Origin: JALYOC01 sp036675345
Lineage (GTDB): Bacteria > Myxococcota > Myxococcia > Myxococcales > Myxococcaceae
DNA length: 64,000 nt
NCBI GenBank assembly: GCA_036675345.1
Contig: JAKFFE010000024.1
Coordinates: 1 to 64,000 of the forward strand
Direction: 5' to 3'
Position 1 is the stretch's first letter. Each line of letters opens with the position of its first letter. Position numbers and translations under genes: made by a program. The notes beneath the pieces were generated by a model. The model saw only the letters and a program-made list of their open reading frames with translations. It had not been told where the DNA came from and did no database searches. Shown here one piece after another: positions 23,650 to 32,048 of this stretch.

Positions 23650-24594
23650 ATGTTCAAGCCACTGCTCGCCGCCCTCCTCGTCTTCCAGGCCACCTCGCCC
23701 CTCGGCTGTGGAGAGGTCGAACACACCGTGGGTGACCCGCCCACCGGCGAGTGGACGCTGCTGGGAAGCCCGCTCTCCCTTCACCTGACCGAGGTCTCCT
23801 CGGTCAGCGCCACCGAGGCCTACGTGTTGGGCGGCGACCACCAGTTCTTCCGGTACGACGGCACCGACCTCAACGAGATGCACTTCGTTCCCTTTGGCAA
23901 CCACATCGAGGGGGTCGTCGCTCAAGGGCCCGGGACCTTCACCGCGGTCGGCGCCGACAGCGACACCAGCGATCGCCGGGAGGCGAACTTCCGCTTCGCC
24001 AACAACCGGTTCGCGGACGAGGGCAATCTCCGGGCCCCGCTGCTGGGCGCGGCCGCCACCCCCAACGGGGAGGTGATCGCCGTGGGCGGGTTCTCCACCG
24101 GTGCCGCCTACCGGCGTGGGCCGGAGGGCTGGGTGGAGCTGTCCCTGCCCAGCTCCTACCCGCTCTTCTCCGAGGTGACGGTCAGCCCCAGCGGCGCGGC
24201 CTACCTGCTCCACTCCCAGGGCCTGCTGAAGCTGGAGGGCGAGGGCGGGGAGGACGTGCCGATGTTCTCCCCCACCTTCCGGATGAGCTCCGTCTTCGCC
24301 ACCACCGGGGAGGTGCTGTTCGTCGGAGGCCCGGACGGGATGCTGGCCACCCGGAAGGACGGCCAGTGGACGGTGACCGACCTGGACGCCTCCACCTGGA
24401 ACGCGATCTGGGGCCGGGCCGCGAACGACGTCTGGGCGGTCGGCAATGGGGGCTCGATCGCCCACTTCAACGGCCAGGCCTGGACCCTGTTTGAGAGCCC
24501 CACCCACGAGAACCTGCACGCGCTCTCCGGGACCGCGGACGGCCAGCTGATCGCCGTGGGGGACAACGGAACGGCGATCACCTACCAGCCGTAA
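23650..24594 (+). CDS. Lipoprotein with propeller-type repeats, probable ECF-sigma target
   Basis: A 314-residue protein. The N-terminus is a lipoprotein signal (MFKPLLAALLVFQATSPLGC) with Cys20 as lipid-attachment site. The rest consists of beta-strand repeats of the kind WGRAANDVWAVGNGGSIAHFNGQAW near the C-terminus and similar VSSVSATEAYVLGGDHQFFRYDG near the N-terminus, typical of six- or seven-bladed propellers in myxobacterial surface lipoproteins. No enzymatic residues are recognisable. It is preceded by promoter motif 2 and followed by a strong terminator hairpin, so it is a separate transcription unit likely controlled by the ECF factor. Confidence 0.85.
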   Translation: MFKPLLAALLVFQATSPLGCGEVEHTVGDPPTGEWTLLGSPLSLHLTEVSSVSATEAYVLGGDHQFFRYDGTDLNEMHFVPFGNHIEGVVAQGPGTFTAVGADSDTSDRREANFRFANNRFADEGNLRAPLLGAAATPNGEVIAVGGFSTGAAYRRGPEGWVELSLPSSYPLFSEVTVSPSGAAYLLHSQGLLKLEGEGGEDVPMFSPTFRMSSVFATTGEVLFVGGPDGMLATRKDGQWTVTDLDASTWNAIWGRAANDVWAVGNGGSIAHFNGQAWTLFESPTHENLHALSGTADGQLIAVGDNGTAITYQP

Positions 24595-24622
24595 CCCCCC
24601 GGCCCCGCCCAGGGGAGCTCCA

Positions 24623-24658
24623 GACGCCCCGGTTCGCAAGCCAGCGGACCGGGGCGTC
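24623..24658 (+). terminator. Intrinsic-terminator-like hairpin
   Basis: An 11-bp perfect stem GACGCCCCGGT (24623-24633) / ACCGGGGCGTC (24648-24658) around a 14-nt loop, 28 nt after the lipoprotein stop. It is followed by a pyrimidine-rich ATCTTCTCC rather than a clean T-run. Confidence 0.65.
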
Positions 24659-24705
24659 ATCTTCTCCAACCCCCTGGATTCACGGTCCGTTCCGGAGCGA
24701 GAAAT

Positions 24706-26313
24706 GTGGCCAGGACTCGTGCTACGCCGCTGCGGGTGATGCCGCCCCCCTTCGAGACCCCGCCGCCCAAGGTCACGCTCACCAACGGCTTCGTCGAGCC
24801 GTACGACAACGCGGTGGCCACCGCGCGCACCTGCTACTCCAGCCGGGTGATCACCCCGGAGGACGTCCGCAAGGACGAGAAGTCCCGGGCGCTGCGGGAT
24901 CGGATCGCCCAGGAGACCTACCAGGCCGGGCACCACACCACCCTGCAGCACGCCACCTTCCAGTTCTCGTTGGAGAACGTGTCCCGCCAGGCGATCTGGT
25001 CCTTCCTCCACTCGCACCCGTTCTACAACTCCGAGCAGGTCAGCCAGCGCTACGTGGAGGTGAAGCCGGGAACGGTGATCGTCCCCACCCTGCCTGCGCC
25101 CCTGGATGGCGTCTACCGCGCGGCGGTGGACGATGCGATGGCGACCTACCGGGAGCTGATCGCGCTGTTGACCCCCAGGGTCTCGGAGGAGTTCTTCCGG
25201 ATCTTCCCCGCCCGCCGCCGCACCCCGGAGAAGTGGGGGCTGGGGATCAAGAAGAAGGCCCAGGAGATCGCGCGCTACATCCTGCCGATCGGGACCTTCG
25301 CCCACCTGTACCACACGGTCTCCGGGCTGACCCTGCACCGGTACCACCGCCTCTGCCAGCAGCTGGACGTGCCCACCGAGACCCGGCTGATGGTGAAGGG
25401 GATGGTGGCGGAGGTGGCCAAGCTGGATCCCCTGTTCTTCGACAAGGCGGAGGACCCGCTGCCGCTGGAGCAGACCCTGGAGTACCGCTCCTTGCTGGAG
25501 GCCGGCCGGCTCAAGGCGGGGAGCAGCGGGACCCGGGCGTTCTTGCGCGAGTTCGACGCCGAACTGGGGCCGCTGCGCTCGCGGCTGGTGGACCACAAGG
25601 CGCGCGCCGAGACCACGGTGGCGGACAGCGTCCGCGCCACCCTGGGGCTGTCCCGGAGCGAGCTGTCCGACGCCGACGCCATCGACCGGGTGCTCTCTCC
25701 CAAGCAGAACCGCTACCTCTCCGAGTCGCTGACGCTGACCACCGTCTCCAAGCTGACCCGGGCGCTGTCCCACGCGCACTACAGCTTCCAGAAGAAGATC
25801 TCCCACACCGCGGACAGCCAGGATCAGCGCCACCGGATGGTGCCCGCCTCCCGGCCGGTGCTGCTGGCCCAGTTCCTGGCCGGGGAGGTGGACGTGATCG
25901 TCCCCGAGCTGATCGAGGCGGTGCCGGAGGCCAAGGAGAAGTACCTGGCCTGTGCCCAGCGGATGTGGACCGCGATCGAGACCCTGCTGGACGGCGGGGT
26001 CTCCGAGGAGATGGCGCTGTACCTGCTGCCCAACGCCTTCCCGATCCGCTTTCACGAGTCGGGCGAGCTGCTCCACCTGCACCACAAGTGGGTCCACCGC
26101 CTCTGCTACACCGCCCAGGAGGAGATCTGGCGCTGCTCGCAGGAGGAGGTGGAGCAGGTGCGGACCGTCCACCCGCTGCTGGCCCGCCACCTCCAGGCCC
26201 CGTGCGGGATCCGCAAGGAGGCCAAGATCTCCCCGCTCTGTCCCGAGGGCCCGCGGTTCTGCGGGGTGCCGGTGTGGAACCTCCAGCCGGCGCAGTACCA
26301 GCGGCTGATCTGA
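24706..26313 (+). CDS. Long ThyX-like protein (flavin-dependent thymidylate synthase family)
   Basis: A 535-residue protein, about twice the length of canonical ThyX (~220-250). Both halves look ThyX-like. The N-half has HATFQFSLENVSRQAIWSFLHS and then SEQVSQRYVEV, the position where the ThyX signature RHRxxSxxxxSQRY is expected, but the RHR is replaced (LHSHPFYN). The C-half has HAHYSFQKKISHTADSQDQRHRMVPAS, which contains RHR, and ends with FRIHESGEL-like and WVHRLCYTAQEEIW segments. It therefore looks like a fused duplication with the signature residues split. Methylation of dUMP is possible but unproven. GTG start with GGAG upstream. Confidence 0.85.
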   Translation: MARTRATPLRVMPPPFETPPPKVTLTNGFVEPYDNAVATARTCYSSRVITPEDVRKDEKSRALRDRIAQETYQAGHHTTLQHATFQFSLENVSRQAIWSFLHSHPFYNSEQVSQRYVEVKPGTVIVPTLPAPLDGVYRAAVDDAMATYRELIALLTPRVSEEFFRIFPARRRTPEKWGLGIKKKAQEIARYILPIGTFAHLYHTVSGLTLHRYHRLCQQLDVPTETRLMVKGMVAEVAKLDPLFFDKAEDPLPLEQTLEYRSLLEAGRLKAGSSGTRAFLREFDAELGPLRSRLVDHKARAETTVADSVRATLGLSRSELSDADAIDRVLSPKQNRYLSESLTLTTVSKLTRALSHAHYSFQKKISHTADSQDQRHRMVPASRPVLLAQFLAGEVDVIVPELIEAVPEAKEKYLACAQRMWTAIETLLDGGVSEEMALYLLPNAFPIRFHESGELLHLHHKWVHRLCYTAQEEIWRCSQEEVEQVRTVHPLLARHLQAPCGIRKEAKISPLCPEGPRFCGVPVWNLQPAQYQRLI

Positions 26314-26337
26314 GCCCAGCGCTACTGGAACCCTGAA

Positions 26338-26368
26338 CCTGGCGCGCGGAACCGGGCTCCTCGCCAGG
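26338..26368 (+). terminator. Possible terminator hairpin after ThyX-like gene
   Basis: CCTGGCG (26338-26344) pairs with CGCCAGG (26362-26368) across a 17-nt loop; an overlapping alternative pairs AACCCTG with CAGGGTT. Followed by GTTGCGTTCTGTTCC. Weak candidate. Confidence 0.35.
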
Positions 26369-26406
26369 GTTGCGTTCTGTTCCCAGGGGGCGATGCTGCG
26401 CGCCCT

Positions 26407-26868
26407 ATGGGCTACTCCTTCTTGTTGAGCGCGCACTCCTGGTTCCGCTGGGCGGTGCTGATCTCCGGTGTGATCGCGGTGGTGCTCTCGTTCCGCGGCG
26501 CGTCGGGCAACCGGGCCTGGACCCAGACCGACCGCAAGGCGCAGCTGGCGTACATCACCAGCCTGGATCTGCAGTTCCTGCTGGGGATCCTCCTCTACCT
26601 GGTCAGCCCCCTGATCCGCGGCGGGCTGGCGGACTTCGGCGGGTCGATGAAGGTGGGAGCGGTGCGCTTCTTCCTGATGGAGCACCTGGTGCTGATGGTG
26701 GCCGCCCTGGTGGTGGCCCACATCTTCAGCGCGCGCAGCAAGAAGGCGATCAGCGACGCTGGCCGTCAGAAGACCTGGCGGACCGGAGCCCTGCTCTCCC
26801 TGCTGCTGGTGCTGGCCTCCATCCCCTGGCCCTTCCTCTCCTTCGGCCGCCCGCTGTTCCGGATGTAG
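26407..26868 (+). CDS. Four-helix membrane protein of unknown function
   Basis: A 153-residue protein starting MGYSFLLSAHSWFRWAVLISGVIAVV. Four hydrophobic helices are visible at about 10-30, 52-70, 87-107 and 126-145. Conserved-looking polar residues sit near helix ends: His10, Trp12, Arg14, and His92 in LMEHLVLMVAALVVAH. These resemble small heme-binding or cytochrome-like membrane proteins, but no family is recognised. It ends 2 nt before the adenosyltransferase ATG, so the two are co-transcribed. Confidence 0.82.
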   Translation: MGYSFLLSAHSWFRWAVLISGVIAVVLSFRGASGNRAWTQTDRKAQLAYITSLDLQFLLGILLYLVSPLIRGGLADFGGSMKVGAVRFFLMEHLVLMVAALVVAHIFSARSKKAISDAGRQKTWRTGALLSLLLVLASIPWPFLSFGRPLFRM

Positions 26869-26870
26869 CC

Positions 26871-27428
26871 ATGACCTCCATCTACACACGCACCGGCGAC
26901 CAGGGAGAGACCGGGCTGTTCGGCGGGGGCCGGGTCCCCAAGGACGACGCCCGGGTGGACGCCTACGGCGAGGTGGACGAGCTCAACGCGGTGCTGGGAG
27001 TGGCCCGCGCCACCGGGCAGGACCCCGGCCTGGAGGCCCTGCTCAAGGACCTGCAGGATCAGCTGTTCACGGTCGGCTCGGTGCTGGCCACCCCCCAGGA
27101 AAGCAAGGCCGCCTCCTACATCCCCCAGATCCAGCAGGGGTGGGTGGACGCCATGGAGCGGGCGATCGACGACTTCGACACCCAGCTGGCGAAGATGACC
27201 CACTTCATCCTCCCCGGCGGGACGGCGGCCGCCGCCTCGCTGCATGTCGCTCGCACGGTGTGCCGCCGGGCGGAACGGCGGGTCATTTCCCTGGTGCGTG
27301 ACGGCCAGGTCAATCCGGCGGTAGTGGTGTATCTGAACCGGCTCTCCGACCTCCTCTTCACGATGGCGCGGGTGGCGAACGCCAGGGCCGGGGTCGAGGA
27401 CGTGCTGTGGATCCCCAAGAAGCCGTAG
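26871..27428 (+). CDS. PduO-type cob(I)alamin adenosyltransferase
   Basis: Transfers the adenosyl group of ATP to cob(I)alamin to make adenosylcobalamin. The 185-residue protein has the PduO/CobO2 landmarks: N-terminal ATP motif SIYTRTGDQGETGLFGGGRVPKDD, AYGEVDELNAVLG, and the C-terminal helical signature LHVARTVCRRAERRV followed by YLNRLSDLLFTMAR. Length and start fit the family. It lies between a small membrane protein and queG, overlapping queG by 22 nt. QueG needs cobalamin, so the pair groups cobalamin handling with a cobalamin user. Confidence 0.95.
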   Translation: MTSIYTRTGDQGETGLFGGGRVPKDDARVDAYGEVDELNAVLGVARATGQDPGLEALLKDLQDQLFTVGSVLATPQESKAASYIPQIQQGWVDAMERAIDDFDTQLAKMTHFILPGGTAAAASLHVARTVCRRAERRVISLVRDGQVNPAVVVYLNRLSDLLFTMARVANARAGVEDVLWIPKKP

Positions 27429-28444
27429 TCCCAGGTCCCCTCTCCAGCGAGCTGATCTCCCAGGCCGCCCGGGACACCGGGTTCGACCTGTGCGGCTTTG
27501 CCCGCCCGGAGCCGATCCCCGCCTTCGTGCTCGGCCAGTGGCTGGAGGCGGGGATGGCGGCGGACATGGACTGGATGGCAGAGCGGGCCCACGAGCGGCT
27601 GGACGTCACCCAGCTGCTCCCCGGCGCCCGGACGGTGATCTCCCTGGCCAGCAACTACCACTCGGACGCGCCGGAGGCGGCAGGCTCGCCCATCGCCCGC
27701 TACGCGCGGGGGCGCGACTACCACGCCACCCACAAGGACCGGATGCGCGCCCTGCGCCGGTGGCTCAAGGAGCAGTGGCCGGGGATCTTGACCTACGGCG
27801 GGGTGGACTACGTGCCGCTGATGGAGAAGGTCTGGGCCACCCGCGCCGGGCTGGGCTACGTGGGCCGCAACGGCTGTCTGATCACCCCCCGCTTCGGCTC
27901 CTACGTGCTGCTGGCCACCCTGGTGCTGGATCGAGAGGTGGACCGCTACGCGTCGGGGCTGCTGGAGGATCGCTGCGGCAGCTGCAACCTGTGCGTCACC
28001 GCCTGTCCCACCGGGGCCATCCTCCCCGGCTCGCTGGTCGACTCGCGCCTCTGCCTCTCCTACCAGACGATCGAGAACCGCTCCGGACCGATCCCGGAGG
28101 CGCTGCGGCCGACGATGGAGAACGTGATCTTCGGCTGCGACCTCTGCCAGGAGATCTGCCCGCATAACGACGCGCCGCTCAACGGGCACCTGCGCTTTGC
28201 CCCCCGCGCGGTGGCGTCTTTGGGGGTGCGGGAGATCGCCGCGATGACTCCCCAGCAGTACGACCAGCTGGTGCCCGGCACCCCGCTGGCGCGCGCCAAG
28301 TACGACGGACTGCGCCGCAACGCCGCCTACGCCTTGGGCGCGGCCGGGGACCACGGCGCCCGGGAGCTGCTGGTTTCCCTGTCCCAGGATCCCTCGCCCC
28401 TGGTGAGCGAAGCCGCCCGGTGGGCCCTGGCCCAGCTCGCCTGA
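27407..28444 (+). CDS. queG: Epoxyqueuosine reductase QueG
   Basis: Reduces epoxyqueuosine in tRNA to queuosine, using cobalamin and two [4Fe-4S] clusters. The 345-residue protein starts with the QueG domain (ISQAARDTGFDLCGFARPEP, MDWMAERAHERLD), has the active-site segment RYARGRDYHATHKDRM and GLGYVGRNGCLITPRFGSYV, and then the two cluster motifs RCGSCNLCVTACPTGAI and FGCDLCQEICPHN. The C-terminus is a short HEAT-like repeat (RRNAAYALGAAGDHGARELL), typical for QueG. The GTG start overlaps the adenosyltransferase gene. Confidence 0.96.
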   Translation: MDPQEAVVPGPLSSELISQAARDTGFDLCGFARPEPIPAFVLGQWLEAGMAADMDWMAERAHERLDVTQLLPGARTVISLASNYHSDAPEAAGSPIARYARGRDYHATHKDRMRALRRWLKEQWPGILTYGGVDYVPLMEKVWATRAGLGYVGRNGCLITPRFGSYVLLATLVLDREVDRYASGLLEDRCGSCNLCVTACPTGAILPGSLVDSRLCLSYQTIENRSGPIPEALRPTMENVIFGCDLCQEICPHNDAPLNGHLRFAPRAVASLGVREIAAMTPQQYDQLVPGTPLARAKYDGLRRNAAYALGAAGDHGARELLVSLSQDPSPLVSEAARWALAQLA

Positions 28445-28446
28445 AA

Positions 28447-28462
28447 AAGGGGACGTCCCCTT
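28447..28462. terminator. Short palindromic bidirectional terminator-like element
   Basis: A perfect 16-nt palindrome AAGGGGACGTCCCCTT directly after the queG stop and before the stop of the opposing heme A synthase-family gene, with an A-run on one side and CTTCTT on the other. It suits termination in both directions. Confidence 0.6.
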
Positions 28463-28463
28463 C

Positions 28464-29396
28464 TTAGTTTGAGGGTGCCACCGCGGATGCGGAGGCCTGA
28501 TGGGCCCCGGCGGCGGAGATCTCCAGCGCCAGCAAGGTGGCGGCGATCCACAGCACGTCCGCCAGCAGCAGGTGGACGATCTGCAGCCAGGCCGGGGCCA
28601 GCAGTGCGACGTTGATCGCGCCGGCCACCAGCTGCACCACCACCAGCACCGTGAGCGCCCGCGACATCCGGTGCACCGCCGGCGCGGCCAGCCGGGTCCG
28701 CGCGTAGGCCCCGGCGGCGAACAGTCCCACCCCCACGGTCACCGCCACCACCGGGTGCAGCACCCGAAGCTGCAACAGCAGCGGCGCGCCCACCGCGTGG
28801 GCCTCGGTCAGGGTGGTTCCGGGGAAGAGGGTGTCCCCCAGCGCGGCGATCCCCCCGGTCACCCCCACCGCCACGATCCCCACCCGTCCCCAGAGCAGCG
28901 CCGCCTTCGGGCCCCTCTCCACGGTGGCCGCCGGCCGGCCTCCGCCCAGCAGCCAGGCGGTGCGGGTCATCCAGCCCAGCAACAGGAAGGTGTTCGCCAG
29001 GTGCAGGGACATCGCGTACGCGCGCGCCGCCGAGGCGTCGTTGGCCACCAGCTCGAACAGCACCAGCCCCGCCCCCAGCAGTGCCTCCACCAGCAGGAAC
29101 ACCAGCGTCCAGCTGGCCGCGCCCCGCGCCGGATCCCCCTTGGGCCGGGCCCGGAACACCCAGACGAACAGCGCCACCACCAGGATCAGATCCAGCCCGG
29201 ACATCAGCCGGTGGGAGAACTCCACCAGCGTCTGCGCGGAAGGAGACCGGGGCAGGACCTCCCCGTTGCACATCGGCCAGTGGCTTCCGCAGCCCGCGCC
29301 GCTGCCGGTGACGCGCACCCAGGCCCCCCACAGGATCACCAGCAGGTTGTAGGCGAGGACGCCCCAGGCGAAGCGGGGAAGGCGGGTGCTGTTCAC
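28464..29396 (-). CDS. Heme A synthase family protein (COX15/CtaA)
   Basis: Converts heme O to heme A for aa3-type oxidases. The 310-residue protein has eight hydrophobic helices. Expected heme-ligating histidines are seen in EFSHRLMSG, MSLHLANTF, VLHPVVAV and QIVHLLLAD. The first extracytoplasmic loop has GSGAGCGSHWPMCNG, a cysteine pair like that of Bacillus-type CtaA. GTG start; the gene ends at the palindromic terminator. No other oxidase-assembly gene is next to it, but a thioredoxin lies across the following gap. Confidence 0.93.
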   Translation of the reverse strand: MNSTRLPRFAWGVLAYNLLVILWGAWVRVTGSGAGCGSHWPMCNGEVLPRSPSAQTLVEFSHRLMSGLDLILVVALFVWVFRARPKGDPARGAASWTLVFLLVEALLGAGLVLFELVANDASAARAYAMSLHLANTFLLLGWMTRTAWLLGGGRPAATVERGPKAALLWGRVGIVAVGVTGGIAALGDTLFPGTTLTEAHAVGAPLLLQLRVLHPVVAVTVGVGLFAAGAYARTRLAAPAVHRMSRALTVLVVVQLVAGAINVALLAPAWLQIVHLLLADVLWIAATLLALEISAAGAHQASASAVAPSN

Positions 29397-29637
29397 GGCC
29401 CGGCCATACCCCCTGCCCGCCGCTGCCTCAACCCTGGCGCAGGGCAGAGCAGCCTTCCGCTCGCCTGCTGTCCGTCCAAGTTATCGAAAGGACGACACTT
29501 TTCCTGCCCCCAGGCTGGCATGCGACATAAGCACAGCGAATAGATATGGGTCGCAATCATTAGCCAAAAGTCGCGGAGGCCTTGTTCCCCCGTTACCCAT
29601 GGCCATGTTGGCGCCGCTTCAAGGAGGAGCGGGAATC

Positions 29638-29766
29638 ATGGCTGAAATGGTGGAGAACCTCCGGCGTCATGCGCTGGATCGGGCGGAGTACGGTGGGGTC
29701 GCGTTGTTGGTTGGCTACGCGGCGTTGGCGTTCGCGATGTACCTTCAGTACGTGCAGCCCCACTAG
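29638..29766 (+). CDS. 42-residue single-helix membrane protein
   Basis: A small gene with strong translation signals: AAGGAGGA is placed about 9 nt before the ATG. The product has a charged N-terminus (MAEMVENLRRHALDRAEYG) and one membrane helix (GVALLVGYAALAFAMYLQYV), ending VQPH. Size and topology resemble accessory subunits of respiratory complexes, but no family is recognised. It lies 241 nt from the heme A synthase start and 111 nt before the thioredoxin gene. Real-gene status rests on the ribosome-binding site and the helix. Confidence 0.6.
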   Translation: MAEMVENLRRHALDRAEYGGVALLVGYAALAFAMYLQYVQPH

Positions 29767-29877
29767 TTCTACGGGCTGCTGTTGCACCCAATCGGCGTTT
29801 CCGGGCGAAGTTCCCGTCCCGTGGTTAATTCCACGAGACGACGCGCGGTTCGCCGGTTGGGGGTCGCGCCCTTCGAG

Positions 29878-30282
29878 ATGGGAGTGCACGTGGGCAAGGC
29901 GATCGATGTGACGGGCGAGACCTTCAAGGAGCTGGTGTCCAAGGACGGCATCGTGCTCCTGGATTTCTGGGCCAGCTGGTGCGGTCCCTGTAAGGCGTTC
30001 GCTCCGACTTTCGAGAAGGCGGCCGAGAAGCACCCGGACATCACCTTTGGCAAGGTGAACACCGACGAGCAGCAGGAGCTGGCCGGCGCCTTCCAGATCC
30101 AGTCCATCCCCACCCTGATGGCGTTTCGCGATCAGGTGTTGATCTTCGCCCAGCCCGGCGCGCTGCCCGCCGCCTCGCTGGACCAGCTGATCGAGAAGAT
30201 CCGCGCCCTGGACATGGACGAGGTGCGCAAGAAGGTGGCCGAACACGAGGCCACCCACGGCAAGTCCGAGCAGACCGCCTAG
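29878..30282 (+). CDS. trx: Thioredoxin
   Basis: A 134-residue thioredoxin-fold protein with active site WASWCGPCKAF, cis-Pro in IQSIPTLMAFRDQ, and a C-terminal extension of ~25 residues (LDMDEVRKKVAEHEATHGKSEQT) not found in minimal thioredoxins. Reduces disulfides in the cytoplasm; no signal peptide. The start is ATG 29878 or, with a better-placed GGGAG, GTG 29890 (giving MGKAIDVTGETF). It is convergent with the following secreted-protein gene, 6 nt apart. Confidence 0.92.
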   Translation: MGVHVGKAIDVTGETFKELVSKDGIVLLDFWASWCGPCKAFAPTFEKAAEKHPDITFGKVNTDEQQELAGAFQIQSIPTLMAFRDQVLIFAQPGALPAASLDQLIEKIRALDMDEVRKKVAEHEATHGKSEQTA

Positions 30283-30288
30283 CGGCGA

Positions 30289-30876
30289 TCAGTACCCCAG
30301 CTCGTTGGTGGGCCGGCGGCGTCGGTCGGGAGCGGCCGGTGGGGGAGGGTCCTCCACCGCGGGCTCCTCGGGGACGACCGGCTCCGACTGCTGCACCGCC
30401 TCCCGGTCGGCGCGGGTGGGGCCGCCCTTGGAGACAAAGCCCTCCCGCTCCGGGTAGCCGGCCGGATCGTGCTCCGGCGCCGCCTCCAGTTGGGTGGAGC
30501 GGGTGACCGTCCGCTTCACCGGGGCCACCTCCTCCGCCGCTTCCGGAGTCTCCTCCTGGGAGAAGCGGGTGGGGGAACCGGAGAAGTGCTCGGCCTTCTC
30601 CTCCGGCTTCTTCTTCGCCGGGGCCTCATTCGCGCGCGGGGCGGCCTGGCGCTTGGCGATCTGTCGCTGCAGACAGACGGTGTGCGACTGCTCGCAACGG
30701 TATAGACAGCGAGCGACCTTCTCCCGGTTGGTGGCCCGGGTCCCCAGCTCCATCGAGCAGGACTCGCGGCAAATCAGCAGGTCGTCGTCGCAGAGCACGT
30801 CCCCCGGCAGCGCCTGCGCCCATCCGGCGGCGGGGATCAGCAGCAGCAGCACCAGCGAGAGGGAGGCGACCTTCAT
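30289..30876 (-). CDS. Secreted twin-CX3C protein of unknown function
   Basis: A 195-residue protein with signal peptide (MKVASLSLVLLLLIPAAGWA). The mature N-terminus holds six cysteines, including a twin CX3C arrangement: CRESC, 16 residues, CLYRC, then a further Cys in SHTVC. That spacing is typical of disulfide-linked helical hairpins. The rest (~120 residues) is charged, Pro/Glu-rich and probably disordered, ending RRRPTNELGY. Function unknown. Convergent with the thioredoxin gene. Confidence 0.82.
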   Translation of the reverse strand: MKVASLSLVLLLLIPAAGWAQALPGDVLCDDDLLICRESCSMELGTRATNREKVARCLYRCEQSHTVCLQRQIAKRQAAPRANEAPAKKKPEEKAEHFSGSPTRFSQEETPEAAEEVAPVKRTVTRSTQLEAAPEHDPAGYPEREGFVSKGGPTRADREAVQQSEPVVPEEPAVEDPPPPAAPDRRRRPTNELGY

Positions 30877-31014
30877 GGGGACCAGACTACCAAGGAGGTC
30901 CCGGACCCGGCCACCACCGGGGGGAGGGGAGAGTGTCCCCTCGCCGAAACAACCTCCGCCCCCGCGCTGCGGTTCCGTCCGCCGGGACCTACCTTCCCGG
31001 CCACGGAGGGGTGC

Positions 31015-31962
31015 GTGGTCCCGGGACTGAAGGGGATGGGCCTCAGGCAGTTCCTGAAGAAGCTCTACCGCGACGTGGTGGACGACGCGATCACCGACAG
31101 CGCCGCGCAGCTGTCGTACTACCTGCTGTTCGCCCTCTTTCCGTTCCTGTTCTTCGTGGTGACCGTCTCCGCCTACTTTCCGGTGCGCGGAAGCGTGGAG
31201 GGGCTGATCGACCGGATGGGGGACGTGATGCCCCAGCAGGCGCTGGCGCTGCTCAAGGAGCACACCGCCTCGCTGTTCGGTGAGACCCGTCCCAAGCTGG
31301 TGACCTTCACCCTGGTGGCCTCGGTGTGGACCGCCTCTCGCGGGGTGGACGCCTTGCGCAAGGCACTGAACCTGGCCTACGGGGTGGCGGAGACCCGGGC
31401 CTGGTGGAAGACCCAGACGCTGGCGGTGATGACCACCGTGGTCGGCACCCTGGGCTGGATGGTGACCCTCACCGTGCTCGCCCTGGGCGGCAAGGCCGGC
31501 CGGTGGATCGCCGACCACTACGCGCTGATCGACGAGGTCCACCTGGTGTGGTCCTGGATGCGCTGGCCGATCACGGTGGCGCTGGTGATGTTCAGCGCCG
31601 GGGTCATGTACTGGGCGCTGCCCAACCTCAAGCTGCGCTTCCGGGTCTTCACCCCCGGGACGGTGGTGGGCGCGATCTTGTGGGTAATCTCCACCTGGGT
31701 GTTCAGCGAGTACGTGGACCAGTTCGGCCGCTTCAACGTCACCTACGGGTCGATCGGCGGGGTGGTGGTGCTGATGCTGTGGCTGTACATCTCCGGGCTG
31801 ATCCTGATCTTTGGCGGGGAGATCAACGCCGTGCTGGACGCGCCGGATCCGGACCAGCACCCACTGATCCCGGTGGGGGCGGCCAAGAGCGCCCACGCCA
31901 CCCATCGGCTGCGTCAGCGGCTGGCGCGGGTCTTCCGCCGCCGCCGCCCCGACCCGGTCTGA
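31015..31962 (+). CDS. YihY/BrkB-family inner-membrane protein
   Basis: A 315-residue protein of the YihY/virulence factor BrkB (UPF0761) family. Six hydrophobic helices are visible; family segments include SAAQLSYYLLFALFPFLFFVVT, VWTASRGVDALRKALNLAYG, NLKLRFRVFTPGTVVGAILWV and YGSIGGVVVLMLWLYISGLILIFGGEINAVL. Despite older annotation as ribonuclease BN it has no nuclease motif. The GTG at 31015 follows GGAGG by 5 nt. Molecular role is unsettled. The next gene (Ku) starts 86 nt later. Confidence 0.93.
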   Translation: MVPGLKGMGLRQFLKKLYRDVVDDAITDSAAQLSYYLLFALFPFLFFVVTVSAYFPVRGSVEGLIDRMGDVMPQQALALLKEHTASLFGETRPKLVTFTLVASVWTASRGVDALRKALNLAYGVAETRAWWKTQTLAVMTTVVGTLGWMVTLTVLALGGKAGRWIADHYALIDEVHLVWSWMRWPITVALVMFSAGVMYWALPNLKLRFRVFTPGTVVGAILWVISTWVFSEYVDQFGRFNVTYGSIGGVVVLMLWLYISGLILIFGGEINAVLDAPDPDQHPLIPVGAAKSAHATHRLRQRLARVFRRRRPDPV

Positions 31963-32048
31963 GCCTGCCCGCCCGCCTGGTCTGCAGCCCTTCGCGCTGA
32001 CCTCCCGGGCGTTCGTGCGCAACCTCCAGGGCAGGAGGAAGGACCGAC

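Noticed and set aside
26314..26406. Cobalamin riboswitch upstream of the adenosyltransferase
   Set aside because: The gap is only 93 nt and shows only simple inverted repeats; no B12-box-like sequence is visible, and another gene intervenes.
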